Assembly: GCF_001936335.1 (NCBI RefSeq)
Contig: NZ_CP018888.1
Coordinates: 1,302,001 to 1,366,000, forward strand
Reading direction: 5' to 3'
DNA: 64,000 nucleotides
From: Amylolactobacillus amylophilus DSM 20533 = JCM 1125
GTDB taxonomy: Bacteria; Bacillota; Bacilli; Lactobacillales; Lactobacillaceae
Shown: positions 27,689-36,424 of the stretch, piece by piece
Layout: every line of letters starts with the position of its first letter
How positions within the stretch are numbered: position 1 is the first letter of the stretch
Notes under the pieces: generated by a model
What the model was told of the DNA's origin: nothing
Databases searched by the model: none
Seen by the model: only the letters and a program-made list of their open reading frames with translations
Translations under genes and position numbers: made by a program

Positions 27689-28420
27689 ATGTCAGGACAT
27701 TCAAAATGGCACAATATACAGGGCCGCAAAAATGCTCAAGACGCAAAAAGAGGTAAAATTTTCCAGAAATTATCTCGTGAAATTTACATGGCTGCAAAGA
27801 GTGGTGGTCCTGACCCTTCAGGTAATCCTTCTCTTCGTTTAGTATTAGATAAGGCCCGTTCAGCGAACATGCCAAAGGACAATATCCAACGGGCAATCAA
27901 GAAGGCAGAGGGTGGCGATGCCACTCACTACGACGAGATTACGTACGAAGGATATGGCCCAGCAGGTGTTGCAATCTTTGTCCAGGCGTTGACAGATAAT
28001 AAGAACAGAACCGCCTCAGACGTGCGGGTTGCTTTCACTAGAAACGGTGGTAGTCTCGGCGCAACCGGTTCCGTCTCTTACATGTTTGACCGCAAGGGTT
28101 ACATCGTGATTGATCGGACAACAACGGATGCAGATGAGGACACCGTCTTGATGGACATCATGGATGCTGGTGCGGATGATTTGCAGACAAGTGATGAAGC
28201 ATTTGAAATATATACCGATGCCAAAGATTTCACGGCTGTCCGTGATGCACTCGAGCAAGCCGGCTATCAGCTTGCCGTCTCAGAACTAACAATGATTCCA
28301 CAGAACAGCTTGGAAGTACCAGCAGACGAGCTTGAGAAGCTACAACACCTTGTTGACGCGCTCGAAGATAGTGATGATGTGCAAGATGTTTATACTTCAG
28401 CATCAAACTTAGAGGAATAA
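27689..28420 (+). CDS. yebC: YebC/PmpR family protein (TACO1-like)
   Basis: 243 residues of the conserved YebC family: [20 protein letters not shown] at the N-terminus, then [74 protein letters not shown]. Members were annotated as transcriptional regulators; work on YebC/TACO1 proteins indicates help in translating proline-rich stretches. ATG 27689 follows GAAGGAGA; an ATG six codons earlier contains that site. Single gene with own promoter and terminator. Confidence 0.94.
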   Translation: MSGHSKWHNIQGRKNAQDAKRGKIFQKLSREIYMAAKSGGPDPSGNPSLRLVLDKARSANMPKDNIQRAIKKAEGGDATHYDEITYEGYGPAGVAIFVQALTDNKNRTASDVRVAFTRNGGSLGATGSVSYMFDRKGYIVIDRTTTDADEDTVLMDIMDAGADDLQTSDEAFEIYTDAKDFTAVRDALEQAGYQLAVSELTMIPQNSLEVPADELEKLQHLVDALEDSDDVQDVYTSASNLEE

Positions 28421-28450
28421 GAATTACATATTACATTTAGACACAGAATT

Positions 28451-28482
28451 AGATCAGATGAGTAATCATCTGATCTTTTTTT
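28451..28482 (+). terminator. Rho-independent terminator of yebC
   Basis: Perfect stem AGATCAGATGA / TCATCTGATCT with a 4-nt loop and seven T residues. Confidence 0.93.
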
Positions 28483-28498
28483 GCGCTGGCAAAAGTTT

Positions 28499-28516
28499 TA
28501 CGCATTTTTCTGCGTA
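28499..28516. repeat. Inverted repeat TACGCA/TGCGTA before comGA
   Basis: TACGCA and TGCGTA separated by 6 nt, 34 bp upstream of the comGA start and just after the yebC terminator. It lies where the comG promoter should be. TGCGTATT only loosely resembles the streptococcal com box TACGAATA, so the regulator is not identified. Confidence 0.5.
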
Positions 28517-28549
28517 TTTATTAATGTGACTAGAAAAAAGGAGGGACAA

Positions 28550-29518
28550 ATGAAGGTACAAGAATTATTCAAACAGCTGGTTAGTGCAGCACAGGCCCAG
28601 GAGGTCAGCGATATCTACTTTCTCGTCGATGGTGAAGAATACGTCGTGAAATTTAAAGAGATTGCTGGCTTAAGCACATACCGCCGCATGCAGTTAGATT
28701 TAGGTGGTGAGTTGATTAATTACCTGAAATATCACGCCCGCATGGATATTACGGAGCACAGGCGCCCGCAGGTCGGGTCGTTTCAATTGCCAGAGAAGTC
28801 CTGTTACTTACGGTTGTCTTCCGTTGGTGACTTTCACGGCCGTGAGTCTTTGGTCGTCCGGATAATCTATCGGATGCGAGCTTCAAAATATTTCTTTCCA
28901 ACAGATTTTACGCGTCTGGTAGAAGTCTGTCAGGGACGTGGTTTGGTACTGACCAGCGGACCAACAGGATCGGGCAAAACAACGCTGATGTACCAGTTGG
29001 CGAGAGAGGTCGGGCAGGACAAAATGGTGATGTGTATGGAGGATCCTGTTGAGATAGAGGAGCCCAGCTTTTTCCAAACGCAGATTAACTTGGGCGCAGG
29101 AATTACATATCCCGAGCTTTTAAAGGCGGCATTGCGTCACCGACCAGATATTCTGATTATTGGTGAGATTCGCGATAGTGTAACGGCTCAATTAGCTGTG
29201 CGAGCAAGTTTAAGTGGCCATTTAGTATTGGCTACCATTCATGCAATGAGTACGAAGGGCACGGTAATGCGTCTTTTGGAACTAGGCGTCAGTGAGTTGG
29301 AGTTAATTAATGCGCTTCGTGGTCTCACGTATCAGCGTTTAATTAAGTCAACGGATGACGAACTTAATTGTCTCATTGATGTGGGTAGTGGACCGGACCT
29401 AATGCAGGTGATTGAGCAACCAGAGCAGGGATTCTTTACTTGGTCTGCGAGATTAACCCAACTGATGGAAGAAGGGAAATTAAGTGAACAAAACGCCGCA
29501 AGCTTTGAGTTTGGGTAA
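28550..29518 (+). CDS. comGA: Competence pilus assembly ATPase ComGA
   Basis: ComGA is the cytosolic secretion-type ATPase that drives assembly of the competence (type IV-like) pilus for DNA uptake. 322 residues: N-terminal domain with SDIYFLVDGEEYVVKF, Walker A GPTGSGKTTLMYQ (about 137-149), Asp box MCMEDPVEIEEP, Walker B ILIIGEIRDSVTAQ, His box GHLVLATIHA. No zinc-finger cysteines are seen, as in short Gram-positive forms. ATG 28550 has AGGAGGG eight bases upstream. First of seven overlapping comG genes. Confidence 0.95.
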   Translation: MKVQELFKQLVSAAQAQEVSDIYFLVDGEEYVVKFKEIAGLSTYRRMQLDLGGELINYLKYHARMDITEHRRPQVGSFQLPEKSCYLRLSSVGDFHGRESLVVRIIYRMRASKYFFPTDFTRLVEVCQGRGLVLTSGPTGSGKTTLMYQLAREVGQDKMVMCMEDPVEIEEPSFFQTQINLGAGITYPELLKAALRHRPDILIIGEIRDSVTAQLAVRASLSGHLVLATIHAMSTKGTVMRLLELGVSELELINALRGLTYQRLIKSTDDELNCLIDVGSGPDLMQVIEQPEQGFFTWSARLTQLMEEGKLSEQNAASFEFG

Positions 29519-30491
29519 ATGGAACACTACTGACCGCATCAAGCTATTAGAGAATATCACTCTGCTCCTAGACAACGGGTTCTCCTTAAATGAGGGCTTG
29601 CAGGCCTTGCCGGGAATTTGGCATCAGCGTGAGCATGAATTGTTCCGAATAAACGAATTGATGCGCCAAAACAGGCATTTTGCGCTGATTCTTGCCGAAA
29701 TTGGTTTCTCTTTGACCACGACGACCCAGATTGGAATGGCACTTGAGGAAGGTACATTGAGACAGTGTCTCCGTCAACTAACGGGCGTGCTGGTTCTGAG
29801 ACGAGAGCAGATGAAGAAGATTAAGCAAGAGATGGCTTATCCTGTTGTGATTATTGTGATGATGAGTTTTTTAATGATCTTTATGCGCGTTTTTATGGGG
29901 AACTACCTCCCGAAGAGTCCCACAGCTGATTGGCAAAAAATTCTGTGGCTATTACTGGGTGTGGGTATTTTAGTGATTATCTATTGTGTCTACTACGCAA
30001 TAAAGTCGATTAACGAACAGAGCTATGCCCAATTGCTAGTGCTTAGAAGTTGGCCTGTTATTGGCAAGATGGTCTTAAGGTACGCCCAATACCTCATCTT
30101 GTTTAATTTAAATATTCTCCTCAGCAATGGTTTTTCGTTGCAGGATATCTGTGGTTTCGCCCTGAAACAGCCCGCGGGCTCCTTGCAGTATCAATTGGGA
30201 TTAAACGTCAAGCAAAAGCTGGTTGCGGGGCGTACACTACAGGAGATTATCACTGCGGAACCATTTCTGAGCGATGAGCTATTATTTGTCGTCAATACCG
30301 GGAGTGAGCGAATAGTGGTGGCGCGACAGATAAAAATACTTGAAGTAATTGCCTATGAAGAGCTATCTGCTGGTCTTCAAAGACTCAGCTTGAAGATTCA
30401 ACCACTAAGTTTCATCGTGATTGGCATCGGTATCTTAACAATGTATTTAAAGTTGTTGATGCCGGTCTATAGTATGATGCAGGGATTTTAA
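29484..30491 (+). CDS. comGB: Competence pilus inner-membrane platform protein ComGB
   Basis: 335-residue GspF/PilC-type membrane platform protein: two F-domain repeats (DRIKLLENITLLLDNGFSLNE and YAQYLILFNLNILLSNGFSLQ) and three membrane helices (about 125-145, 155-175, 310-330). It binds ComGA and extrudes pilins. GTG 29484 overlaps comGA by 35 bases in another frame, so translation is coupled. Normal length for the family. Confidence 0.93.
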   Translation: MNKTPQALSLGKWNTTDRIKLLENITLLLDNGFSLNEGLQALPGIWHQREHELFRINELMRQNRHFALILAEIGFSLTTTTQIGMALEEGTLRQCLRQLTGVLVLRREQMKKIKQEMAYPVVIIVMMSFLMIFMRVFMGNYLPKSPTADWQKILWLLLGVGILVIIYCVYYAIKSINEQSYAQLLVLRSWPVIGKMVLRYAQYLILFNLNILLSNGFSLQDICGFALKQPAGSLQYQLGLNVKQKLVAGRTLQEIITAEPFLSDELLFVVNTGSERIVVARQIKILEVIAYEELSAGLQRLSLKIQPLSFIVIGIGILTMYLKLLMPVYSMMQGF

Positions 30492-30522
30492 TTAAATCAG
30501 TTAACGAAAGAGGAGTATCTAA

Positions 30523-30858
30523 GTGAGAAAAATAGAGTGGAACAATTTAGGTAAGAGTAAACGAGTTGGCGGCTTTACGCTCATCGAAATGGTGATCGTG
30601 GTCCTGATCATCGCGATGTTAACGGTATTGATTCTCCCAAATGCCGCGAAGCAAAAAGGAATCGCCGAACAGAAAACGGATACCGCTTTTATTCAGACAA
30701 TTCAATCACAGATTGACATTGTAGATACGGAATCCGAAAGAATTTCTTTTGCAGCATTGAAAGAGAATAAACATATCACAAATGAGCAATATAACAAATT
30801 GCAGGATGGGTACGTACTAAATGCGGATGGAACAGTTGCTAAAAAAGGAGACAGCTAA
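30523..30858 (+). CDS. comGC: Major competence pseudopilin ComGC
   Basis: 111 residues. A short positively charged leader ends in GG, followed by FTLIEMVIVVLIIAMLTVLILP, the type IV prepilin signature cut before Phe by peptidase ComC with Glu at +5. The C-terminal region (SQIDIVDTESERISFAAL, ENKHITNEQYNKL, DGYVLNADGTVAKKG) is the ComGC globular domain. GTG start after AGAGGAG. This is the main subunit of the competence pilus. Confidence 0.95.
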   Translation: MRKIEWNNLGKSKRVGGFTLIEMVIVVLIIAMLTVLILPNAAKQKGIAEQKTDTAFIQTIQSQIDIVDTESERISFAALKENKHITNEQYNKLQDGYVLNADGTVAKKGDS

Positions 30859-31261
30859 GGGTTTTACACTGATTGAAAGCATGGTCACTCTTTTTATCGT
30901 GACTCTTTTAATACTGGTACCAGCCGTGGAGCTCACCGGGATGAAGAGAAGTGTAGAACGCCAGCAGACCGTAACGACATTTGTGACCCAATTTGAACAG
31001 GCGAAGAAGATTGCTGAAATAAGCAATAGCAGCGCATTAATTCGCTACTACCCAACTAGTCGGAAAATAGTGGTTGCTCAAGCTGGCACAACGAAGCTGC
31101 TGGTGAGAATACCAGATCAAATGCAGGTCTTTGGCCTAACGAGCGCACTGAATATTGGCAATGATGGTTACGTCGCACCAACCACCATTACCTTTACAGA
31201 TGGCTCCTGGAGTAGAAAAATCACGATTCAGATGATGTGGGGTGAGCTGATTGTGGCGTAG
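30821..31261 (+). CDS. comGD: Competence minor pseudopilin ComGD
   Basis: 146 residues with prepilin site KG|FTLIESMVTLFIVTLLILVP (Glu at +5) and a GspH-like C-terminal part. A minor pilin that primes the competence pilus. It overlaps comGC by 38 bases. The start is uncertain: ATG 30821, ATG 30827 or TTG 30836 all give short leaders before the cleavage site, and no clear ribosome site decides; the longest form is given. Confidence 0.85.
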   Translation: MRMEQLLKKETAKGFTLIESMVTLFIVTLLILVPAVELTGMKRSVERQQTVTTFVTQFEQAKKIAEISNSSALIRYYPTSRKIVVAQAGTTKLLVRIPDQMQVFGLTSALNIGNDGYVAPTTITFTDGSWSRKITIQMMWGELIVA

Positions 31262-31502
31262 ATTAGAGGGAATGATTCTGGTTGAGACGATGACCGCCCT
31301 AGTCGTCCTAACCATTGGAATCGGTTTTTTAGAGTTAAATATTGCCCAAACGAAACAAATTTTGCTGGCACAGAATCAACGGGTAGATGTTTATCTGGCG
31401 GCTAGAATGATGAGGCTAGGTAGGCTTGAGTCAGTCACGGTGCACGACCGAGAATACACTGAATGGGACGTACAAGCGATTCTAACGAAAAGTAGTGAGT
31501 AA
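31251..31502 (+). CDS. comGE: Competence minor pseudopilin ComGE (short)
   Basis: 83 residues with the pilin-like N-terminus LEGMILVETMTALVVLTIGIG, where cleavage could follow the Gly and Glu sits at +5, and a short polar tail. Position (fifth comG gene) and size suggest ComGE. TTG 31251 overlaps the end of comGD. Sequence identity beyond the hydrophobic stretch cannot be judged by eye, so the name rests mainly on synteny. Confidence 0.75.
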   Translation: MWRRLEGMILVETMTALVVLTIGIGFLELNIAQTKQILLAQNQRVDVYLAARMMRLGRLESVTVHDREYTEWDVQAILTKSSE

Positions 31503-31968
31503 GCTGATGAAGAAATTACGTGGATTTACGCTGATTGAGAGTGTGATTGCCCTTTTCTGCCTGACCCTGGTCGTGCTACTGCTCGCTAGTAACCTACAGC
31601 TTATTAAGCACGCAAACGAGTTCCTCCCGCAGAGTAACGATGTGGCGTATGCTTATGTTAAACTTGATAATTTTCTCCAAAAAGATGGTGGATTCTCGAT
31701 CGATACCGAGAATTCGACCAGTAAGAAAATGGTTATTCAAAAGAGCCGACAAAAGGAACCAGGAATCACTGTTTCTTATGTGGTGGAATTTTACCAGTCG
31801 ATGATTCGTGTTCGTGGCAATTCGAGTGGTCATATGCCGTTAATTGTTAAAATTTCTAGTGCTACTTTCAGAATTTGCGATGATGGTTTTCAAATTAGTT
31901 TGAGGGAACGAAATGGACAAGTTAGTGAGTTATATTTTAAAGCGAGTTTACTTGAACAGACAACTTAA
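31495..31968 (+). CDS. comGF: Competence minor pseudopilin ComGF
   Basis: 157 residues, prepilin site RG|FTLIESVIALFCLTLVVLLL, followed by a globular region (YVKLDNFLQKDGGFSID, YVVEFYQSMIRVRG, LIVKISSATFRICDDGFQI) of ComGF type. GTG 31495 overlaps comGE by 8 bases; ATG 31507 is an alternative. Minor pilin of the competence pseudopilus. Confidence 0.85.
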   Translation: MSKLMKKLRGFTLIESVIALFCLTLVVLLLASNLQLIKHANEFLPQSNDVAYAYVKLDNFLQKDGGFSIDTENSTSKKMVIQKSRQKEPGITVSYVVEFYQSMIRVRGNSSGHMPLIVKISSATFRICDDGFQISLRERNGQVSELYFKASLLEQTT

Positions 31969-32101
31969 GGTTCGGGGAAGTGTCATGGTTAGCGCGGTCC
32001 TGGTGCTTATTTTGAGCCTGGTCCTCTGGCAGATGTATTACCAGAACTTTGTTGCTATATTGCATGAAAATCAGTTATTAATTACCAATCTCCACAAATG
32101 A
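31913..32101 (+). CDS. comGG: ComGG-like small pilin-position protein
   Basis: 62 residues, overlapping comGF by 56 bases. One hydrophobic segment (VMVSAVLVLILSLVLWQMYY, about 24-43) preceded by basic residues (KRVYLNRQLKVRG). Position as seventh comG gene suggests ComGG, but other ComGG proteins are about twice as long and the usual Glu at +5 of a prepilin is missing. It may be a minimal or decayed form. Ends 63 bp before the methyltransferase gene. Confidence 0.55.
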   Translation: MDKLVSYILKRVYLNRQLKVRGSVMVSAVLVLILSLVLWQMYYQNFVAILHENQLLITNLHK

Positions 32102-32164
32102 TTAAAGTCATTTCTTGCGTCTCTTATGTCTAATTTGTACAATTGAGCATAGTGAGGTAATTAA

Positions 32165-33166
32165 ATGAAAGCAATTGAAACAATCTACCCTGAATTTGAG
32201 CAGGCCGTGAAACTGCTACGGACCGAGTTGAACTCGGACTTTACCACGGCACTCGTTGAGACGTTTGATAACCTGGAGCACCAAACCGTTAAGGTTGACG
32301 AGGGAGCGCCGTCAGTCGAAGGTGTAAAACAACTGACGGATGCGTATGCTAAGTTAAATTATGATACGCTCTCTGTAGCGAATAAGGAAACACTGCTTTA
32401 TTTACTAACGCTGACCGCGGTTAGCCATGATGGTTATGATGAGAACCAGCAAATTACACCGAAATATTTAGCGATGGTAATCGCGATGTTAGCCGAGAAG
32501 TTTGTGCCCGATTTAACCGGCAAGAGTATTCTGGATCCAGCAGTTGGGACAGGGACCCTTTTATTAGATGTCCTTAATGAATACAAAGCTAATAAGCGAC
32601 AGGAACTTAGAGTTAGTGGGATTGACAACAACGCTGATTTACTTGACCTGGCGGATGTCAGGGCATTGGTTGCAAAACAGCCAATCGATCTCTATCATCA
32701 AGATGCGCTTGAACCGTGGCTGGGGGATGCACCTGACGTTGTTATTTCTGACTTGCCAGTGGGCTATTATCCGCTTGATGAACGGGCGAAGAAATTTGTT
32801 AATGCGCGGCCAACCGGCCACTCTATGGCACATGAATTACTAATTGAACAGATTGTCCTGCATCTCAACCAAAACGGGTTTGCCTTTTTGGTAATTCCTG
32901 AGTTATTATTAAAAGGAGAAAACGCTACCAACTTCATTGGCTGGTTAGCCAAAAATGTTTATCTTCAAGCAATTATTGATTTACCAGATGATTTGTTTAC
33001 GGAACGGAATAAACGTCGGGCGATTATGGTCTTGCAAAACCACGGGGATGACGCACACCAGCCAAAGAATATTCTTTTAGCTAAAATAGGTTCTTTACGT
33101 AAGCCAGAATCTCTGGTTGAATTCAATTATGAGCTAAATGAGTGGTACAAAAATAACTTAGGATAG
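32165..33166 (+). CDS. Class I SAM-dependent methyltransferase, YtxK-like
   Basis: 333 residues similar to N6-adenine DNA methyltransferases of type I/IIG systems: helical N-terminal part, SAM motif I ILDPAVGTGTLLLDVL (about 120-135) and motif IV DLPVGYYP (about 196-203) in place of the canonical NPPF/Y. Such YtxK proteins sit between the comG operon and ackA in many Firmicutes and have no restriction partner; the changed motif IV raises doubt about DNA methylation. ATG 32165 follows GTGAGG. Eight bases before ackA's first ATG. Confidence 0.82.
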   Translation: MKAIETIYPEFEQAVKLLRTELNSDFTTALVETFDNLEHQTVKVDEGAPSVEGVKQLTDAYAKLNYDTLSVANKETLLYLLTLTAVSHDGYDENQQITPKYLAMVIAMLAEKFVPDLTGKSILDPAVGTGTLLLDVLNEYKANKRQELRVSGIDNNADLLDLADVRALVAKQPIDLYHQDALEPWLGDAPDVVISDLPVGYYPLDERAKKFVNARPTGHSMAHELLIEQIVLHLNQNGFAFLVIPELLLKGENATNFIGWLAKNVYLQAIIDLPDDLFTERNKRRAIMVLQNHGDDAHQPKNILLAKIGSLRKPESLVEFNYELNEWYKNNLG

Positions 33167-33179
33167 CAGGTACATGATT

Positions 33180-34361
33180 ATGCAAAAAATATTAGCAATT
33201 AATTCCGGGAGCTCTTCATTCAAATTCAAGTTATTTGAAATACCTAGTGAAGAGGTTATCACATCAGGAATTGCCGAACGCGTGGGAATCGATGGTTCAT
33301 TCTTTGAGATTAAGTATCAGGGCCAGAAACAACATTTTGACGTAGCCATTCCCGACCAAGAAGCAGCCGTGAACCTGTTATTACACCATTTAACTGAAAT
33401 GAAGATTGTGGCTGATCTTGCTGAAATTAAAGGTGTGGGGCACCGGATTGTGGCCGGCGGTGAGGACTTCAAAGAGAGTACCATTATCGATGAGACAAAT
33501 TTGCAGAAAATTTACGACTTAGCCCAATATGCACCACTGCATAATCCTGCAGAGGCACGCGGTATTGAGGCATTTATGAAGATGTTGCCTGGGGTGCCTC
33601 AGGTTGGTGTGTTCGACACGTCATTTCATACCTCGATGCCAATGATTAATTATCTTTATTCCCTACCATATGAATATTATGAAAAATATGGTGCAAGAAA
33701 GTATGGTGCACACGGCACGAGCGTACGTTACGTAGCACATCGTGCAGCTGAATTGATGGGAAGAGATATCAGTGAGTTGAAACTCATCGTTTGTCACCTC
33801 GGTTCCGGTGCCTCGGTGACCGCAGTTCAGGGTGGTAAGTCGCTCGATACATCAATGGGTTTCACACCGCTAGCGGGTGTGACGATGGGCACCAGAACTG
33901 GCGACATCGATGCCTCGCTGATTCCGTTTCTGATGAAGAAACTAAATCTATCCAGTGCACAAGAATTGATTGATATTTTCAACAATAAATCTGGTCTCCT
34001 GGGTATTTCCGGTGTTTCACCTGATATGCGTGACGTTGAAGCTACATTTGATCAACCTCGTTCTCGTTTAGCACACGATATCTTCATCAACCGGATTGTA
34101 CGCTATATCGGCCAGTATGTCTTTGAAATGGGCGGTCTCGACGGTTTGATTTTCACCGCCGGGATTGGAGAACATAGTATCGACATTCGGGACCACATCG
34201 TACGGGGACTAGACTTCTATGGTGCCCGGATGGACTGGGATGCGAACATCGCATCGGGCGAACGGTTTATTAACACACCCGAATCAACCGTGAAACTACT
34301 GGTTGTGCCAACGGATGAAGAGTTAATGATTGTTCGAGACGTGATCGCACTAACTAAATAG
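33180..34361 (+). CDS. ackA: Acetate kinase
   Basis: AckA makes ATP and acetate from acetyl-phosphate and ADP. 393 residues: AINSGSSSFKFKLFE (N-terminal phosphate-binding loop), VGHRIVAGGEDF, FDTSFHTSMP, KYGAHGTSVRYVAHRAAE, CHLGSGASV, GFTPLAGVTMGTRTGDID, FTAGIGEHSIDIR with ADP site. ATG 33180 gives the usual MxKILAIN start and better spacing to AGCAGG; ATG 33174 is two codons earlier. The partner pta is at 10650. Terminator follows. Confidence 0.96.
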   Translation: MQKILAINSGSSSFKFKLFEIPSEEVITSGIAERVGIDGSFFEIKYQGQKQHFDVAIPDQEAAVNLLLHHLTEMKIVADLAEIKGVGHRIVAGGEDFKESTIIDETNLQKIYDLAQYAPLHNPAEARGIEAFMKMLPGVPQVGVFDTSFHTSMPMINYLYSLPYEYYEKYGARKYGAHGTSVRYVAHRAAELMGRDISELKLIVCHLGSGASVTAVQGGKSLDTSMGFTPLAGVTMGTRTGDIDASLIPFLMKKLNLSSAQELIDIFNNKSGLLGISGVSPDMRDVEATFDQPRSRLAHDIFINRIVRYIGQYVFEMGGLDGLIFTAGIGEHSIDIRDHIVRGLDFYGARMDWDANIASGERFINTPESTVKLLVVPTDEELMIVRDVIALTK

Positions 34362-34370
34362 ATTATTGAG

Positions 34371-34400
34371 AGGATTGTTCAGTTGAACGATCCTTTTTTA
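34371..34400 (+). terminator. Rho-independent terminator of ackA
   Basis: AGGATTGTTC / GAACGATCCT stem with a 4-nt loop and seven T residues. Confidence 0.9.
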
Positions 34401-34501
34401 TATTAATAGCGCACAATTGAGGAGTATGAGTAACTTTATTGGTATAATTGGGTCAAGCATTAGGAATCTACTGCCATAATCCCCACAACAGAGGAGACAC
34501 G

Positions 34502-35206
34502 ATGATAGAAATTACAAACCTTAGTAAGCATTATGGCGAAAAAGCAGCGCTGGCTAATGTTTATTTGACCTTTAGCGACAACAAGATATACGGTTTGCTG
34601 GGCTCAAACGGTGCCGGTAAGACAACGCTGATGAAGATTATCGCGAACAGACTGTTCCAAACGGCTGGTACGGTGACGGTCCAGGGTCAACCCGTGCTGG
34701 AGAATGAACGGGTACAGCAGAATATCTTTTGTGTGACAGAGAATGATAAGTACCCGAAGGATATCAAATTAAAAAATCTGTTGGTCTGGGAATCCCGTTT
34801 CTTTCCTGATTTTGACTTGGATTATGCGAAAGACTTGGCGCAAAAGTTCGATCTGGATTTGAATAAGAAGACGAACAGTCTTTCGACGGGCTACTACACG
34901 ATACTAAAAGTGGTTGTGGCCCTAGCTAGCAAAGCCAAAATTATGATTCTGGATGAGCCCGTGCTGGGAATTGATTCACTCTACCGTGAGTTATTTTACG
35001 AAGTGCTATTAACGCACCACCGGCAGTACCAAAACCTGATCATCATTTCGACGCACTTGATTGAAGAGGTGGAACCCGTTCTTCAGGAGGTTGTGATTAT
35101 CGATCGGGGACGGATTATCAAGCAAGGTACACTCCAGGAAATCGCTGAAAACGAGAGTTTAAATCAGGCTTATGTGAATATTCTGAAAGGGGTGCGTCAT
35201 GGATAA
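34502..35206 (+). CDS. ABC transporter ATP-binding protein
   Basis: 234 residues, YtrB-like subfamily: Walker A LLGSNGAGKTTLMKII (about 33-48), Q-loop region NIFCVTEND, signature LSTGYYTIL (a variant of LSGGQ, about 125), Walker B IMILDEPVLGIDSLYRE, H-loop IISTHLIEE. The substrate is unknown; comparable pairs are usually exporters regulated by a GntR-type repressor, which is absent next to this copy. ATG 34502 follows GAGGAG. Extended -10 TTGGTATAAT lies about 65 bp upstream. Overlaps the permease gene by 8 bases. Confidence 0.87.
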   Translation: MIEITNLSKHYGEKAALANVYLTFSDNKIYGLLGSNGAGKTTLMKIIANRLFQTAGTVTVQGQPVLENERVQQNIFCVTENDKYPKDIKLKNLLVWESRFFPDFDLDYAKDLAQKFDLDLNKKTNSLSTGYYTILKVVVALASKAKIMILDEPVLGIDSLYRELFYEVLLTHHRQYQNLIIISTHLIEEVEPVLQEVVIIDRGRIIKQGTLQEIAENESLNQAYVNILKGVRHG

Positions 35207-35903
35207 GAAACGGTTGAAGTATCTCATCCTCTATCATGTGAATTCGGCTAAGTACCTTTTGGCAATTCTGGCACTGATTATGGGGATCAATTTGGCACTT
35301 GGCCTCATCTTCAAAAATGTGCAAAATCCGGTAGGCTCGATTGAGATTGCGGCGTTTGGCTTCGCTCTTTTCGTAGGATATGAACTATTTGGTGAGGCGT
35401 TCTCATTTGCGCTGATCAACGGTATTTCGCGGAAGACCTATTATCTCGCTAACATCATCTCTACTGTGATTTTAAGTGTGATTCTGGGAGTCGTCACAGC
35501 TGCAACCACCTGGCTCTCAATTAAATTTGCCAACAATCTAATTCTGTACACTCTGCTTTACGGCGAGAATATTCTGGGTTTGTTTATCTGGTGTGTGGCG
35601 GCGATGTTTGTGCTAATCACACTGCTGCACTTTACCGCACTCGTTGTCTACCGGTTGAGCAAAAGGGCGAAGTACATCGTGTTGACGGTGGCCGTATTGT
35701 TAGGGCCGGCAATTTATCTGTTGAACTACGCTTTCACCGGGCTGAATGCGGCATTAGCCAGATTTGGACTGTTATTACTGGGCTTTTCGAGGACAGGACA
35801 GCTAGCACCAAATCCGTTTCTAGCAGCGGGCATGTTCACTAGCTTGGCAGTCTGCGTGCTTCTGTTATCGTGGCTGTTCTTGCGCCGGGTTGAGGCAAAG
35901 TAA
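35199..35903 (+). CDS. ABC-2-like permease subunit
   Basis: 234 residues with six predicted membrane helices (about 17-35, 48-68, 85-107, 125-145, 152-172, 205-225). GINGISRKTYYLANI near residue 75 is typical of permeases paired with YtrB-like ATPases. Start overlaps the ATPase gene, so the two make one transporter. Transported substance unknown. Confidence 0.8.
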   Translation: MDKKRLKYLILYHVNSAKYLLAILALIMGINLALGLIFKNVQNPVGSIEIAAFGFALFVGYELFGEAFSFALINGISRKTYYLANIISTVILSVILGVVTAATTWLSIKFANNLILYTLLYGENILGLFIWCVAAMFVLITLLHFTALVVYRLSKRAKYIVLTVAVLLGPAIYLLNYAFTGLNAALARFGLLLLGFSRTGQLAPNPFLAAGMFTSLAVCVLLLSWLFLRRVEAK

Positions 35904-35926
35904 ATCTGAAATTTAGAGGAGAAATC

Positions 35927-36376
35927 ATGTCAGCACCAAGTTATATTTATTTATTAATCAGCCTCCTGCTGGTTATCTTTACGATTTGGCAGAGGAGGAC
36001 AATCAAGTATCCGGCGAGGAGAAGTCTAGTAGTGCGCCTAATTTGGCTGACTTTAGCACTTGTCATGGCAGCAGTTGTTCTCCTCAATGGGCGCAACAGC
36101 GACACAATTGTTGGAGGAATCTTCATCACCGTCTTCTTATTGACCCTATTTCTTTGGTATCCTGGTTTAGGCGAGTGGGGAGTTTTAACCTCGCTCCGTC
36201 AAATTCAGTCGTACCAGGCGTTCACGAAGTATGAGCTGAAAGAACTGAGCCCCGGTTTAACGGAGGTCCAACTTTTCCGTGGGGATGTGTTAATTACCGC
36301 CCTCAAAATCAAGGGTAAGGTGGAGATTGTAGCGCGGTTTCTTAGCCGTAAAATCAAGCCGACTGCAGAACGATAA
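35927..36376 (+). CDS. Uncharacterised small membrane protein
   Basis: 149 residues, family not recognised. Three hydrophobic helices (about 6-20, 37-55, 62-80) are followed by a soluble C-terminal part (about 85-149) ending in basic residues. ATG follows GAGGAG, 23 bp behind the permease, so it is probably the third gene of the ABC unit. It ends two bases before the ssrA promoter -35. Confidence 0.75.
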   Translation: MSAPSYIYLLISLLLVIFTIWQRRTIKYPARRSLVVRLIWLTLALVMAAVVLLNGRNSDTIVGGIFITVFLLTLFLWYPGLGEWGVLTSLRQIQSYQAFTKYELKELSPGLTEVQLFRGDVLITALKIKGKVEIVARFLSRKIKPTAER

Positions 36377-36377
36377 A

Positions 36378-36407
36378 TTAGTAATCCCTAGCGGTTTATG
36401 CTATACT
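36378..36407 (+). promoter_or_regulatory. Promoter of ssrA
   Basis: TTAGTA, 18 nt, TATACT with TGC before the -10; the tmRNA 5' end lies 18 bp after the -10. Confidence 0.65.
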
Positions 36408-36424
36408 TTATTAGCAAATCTCCC

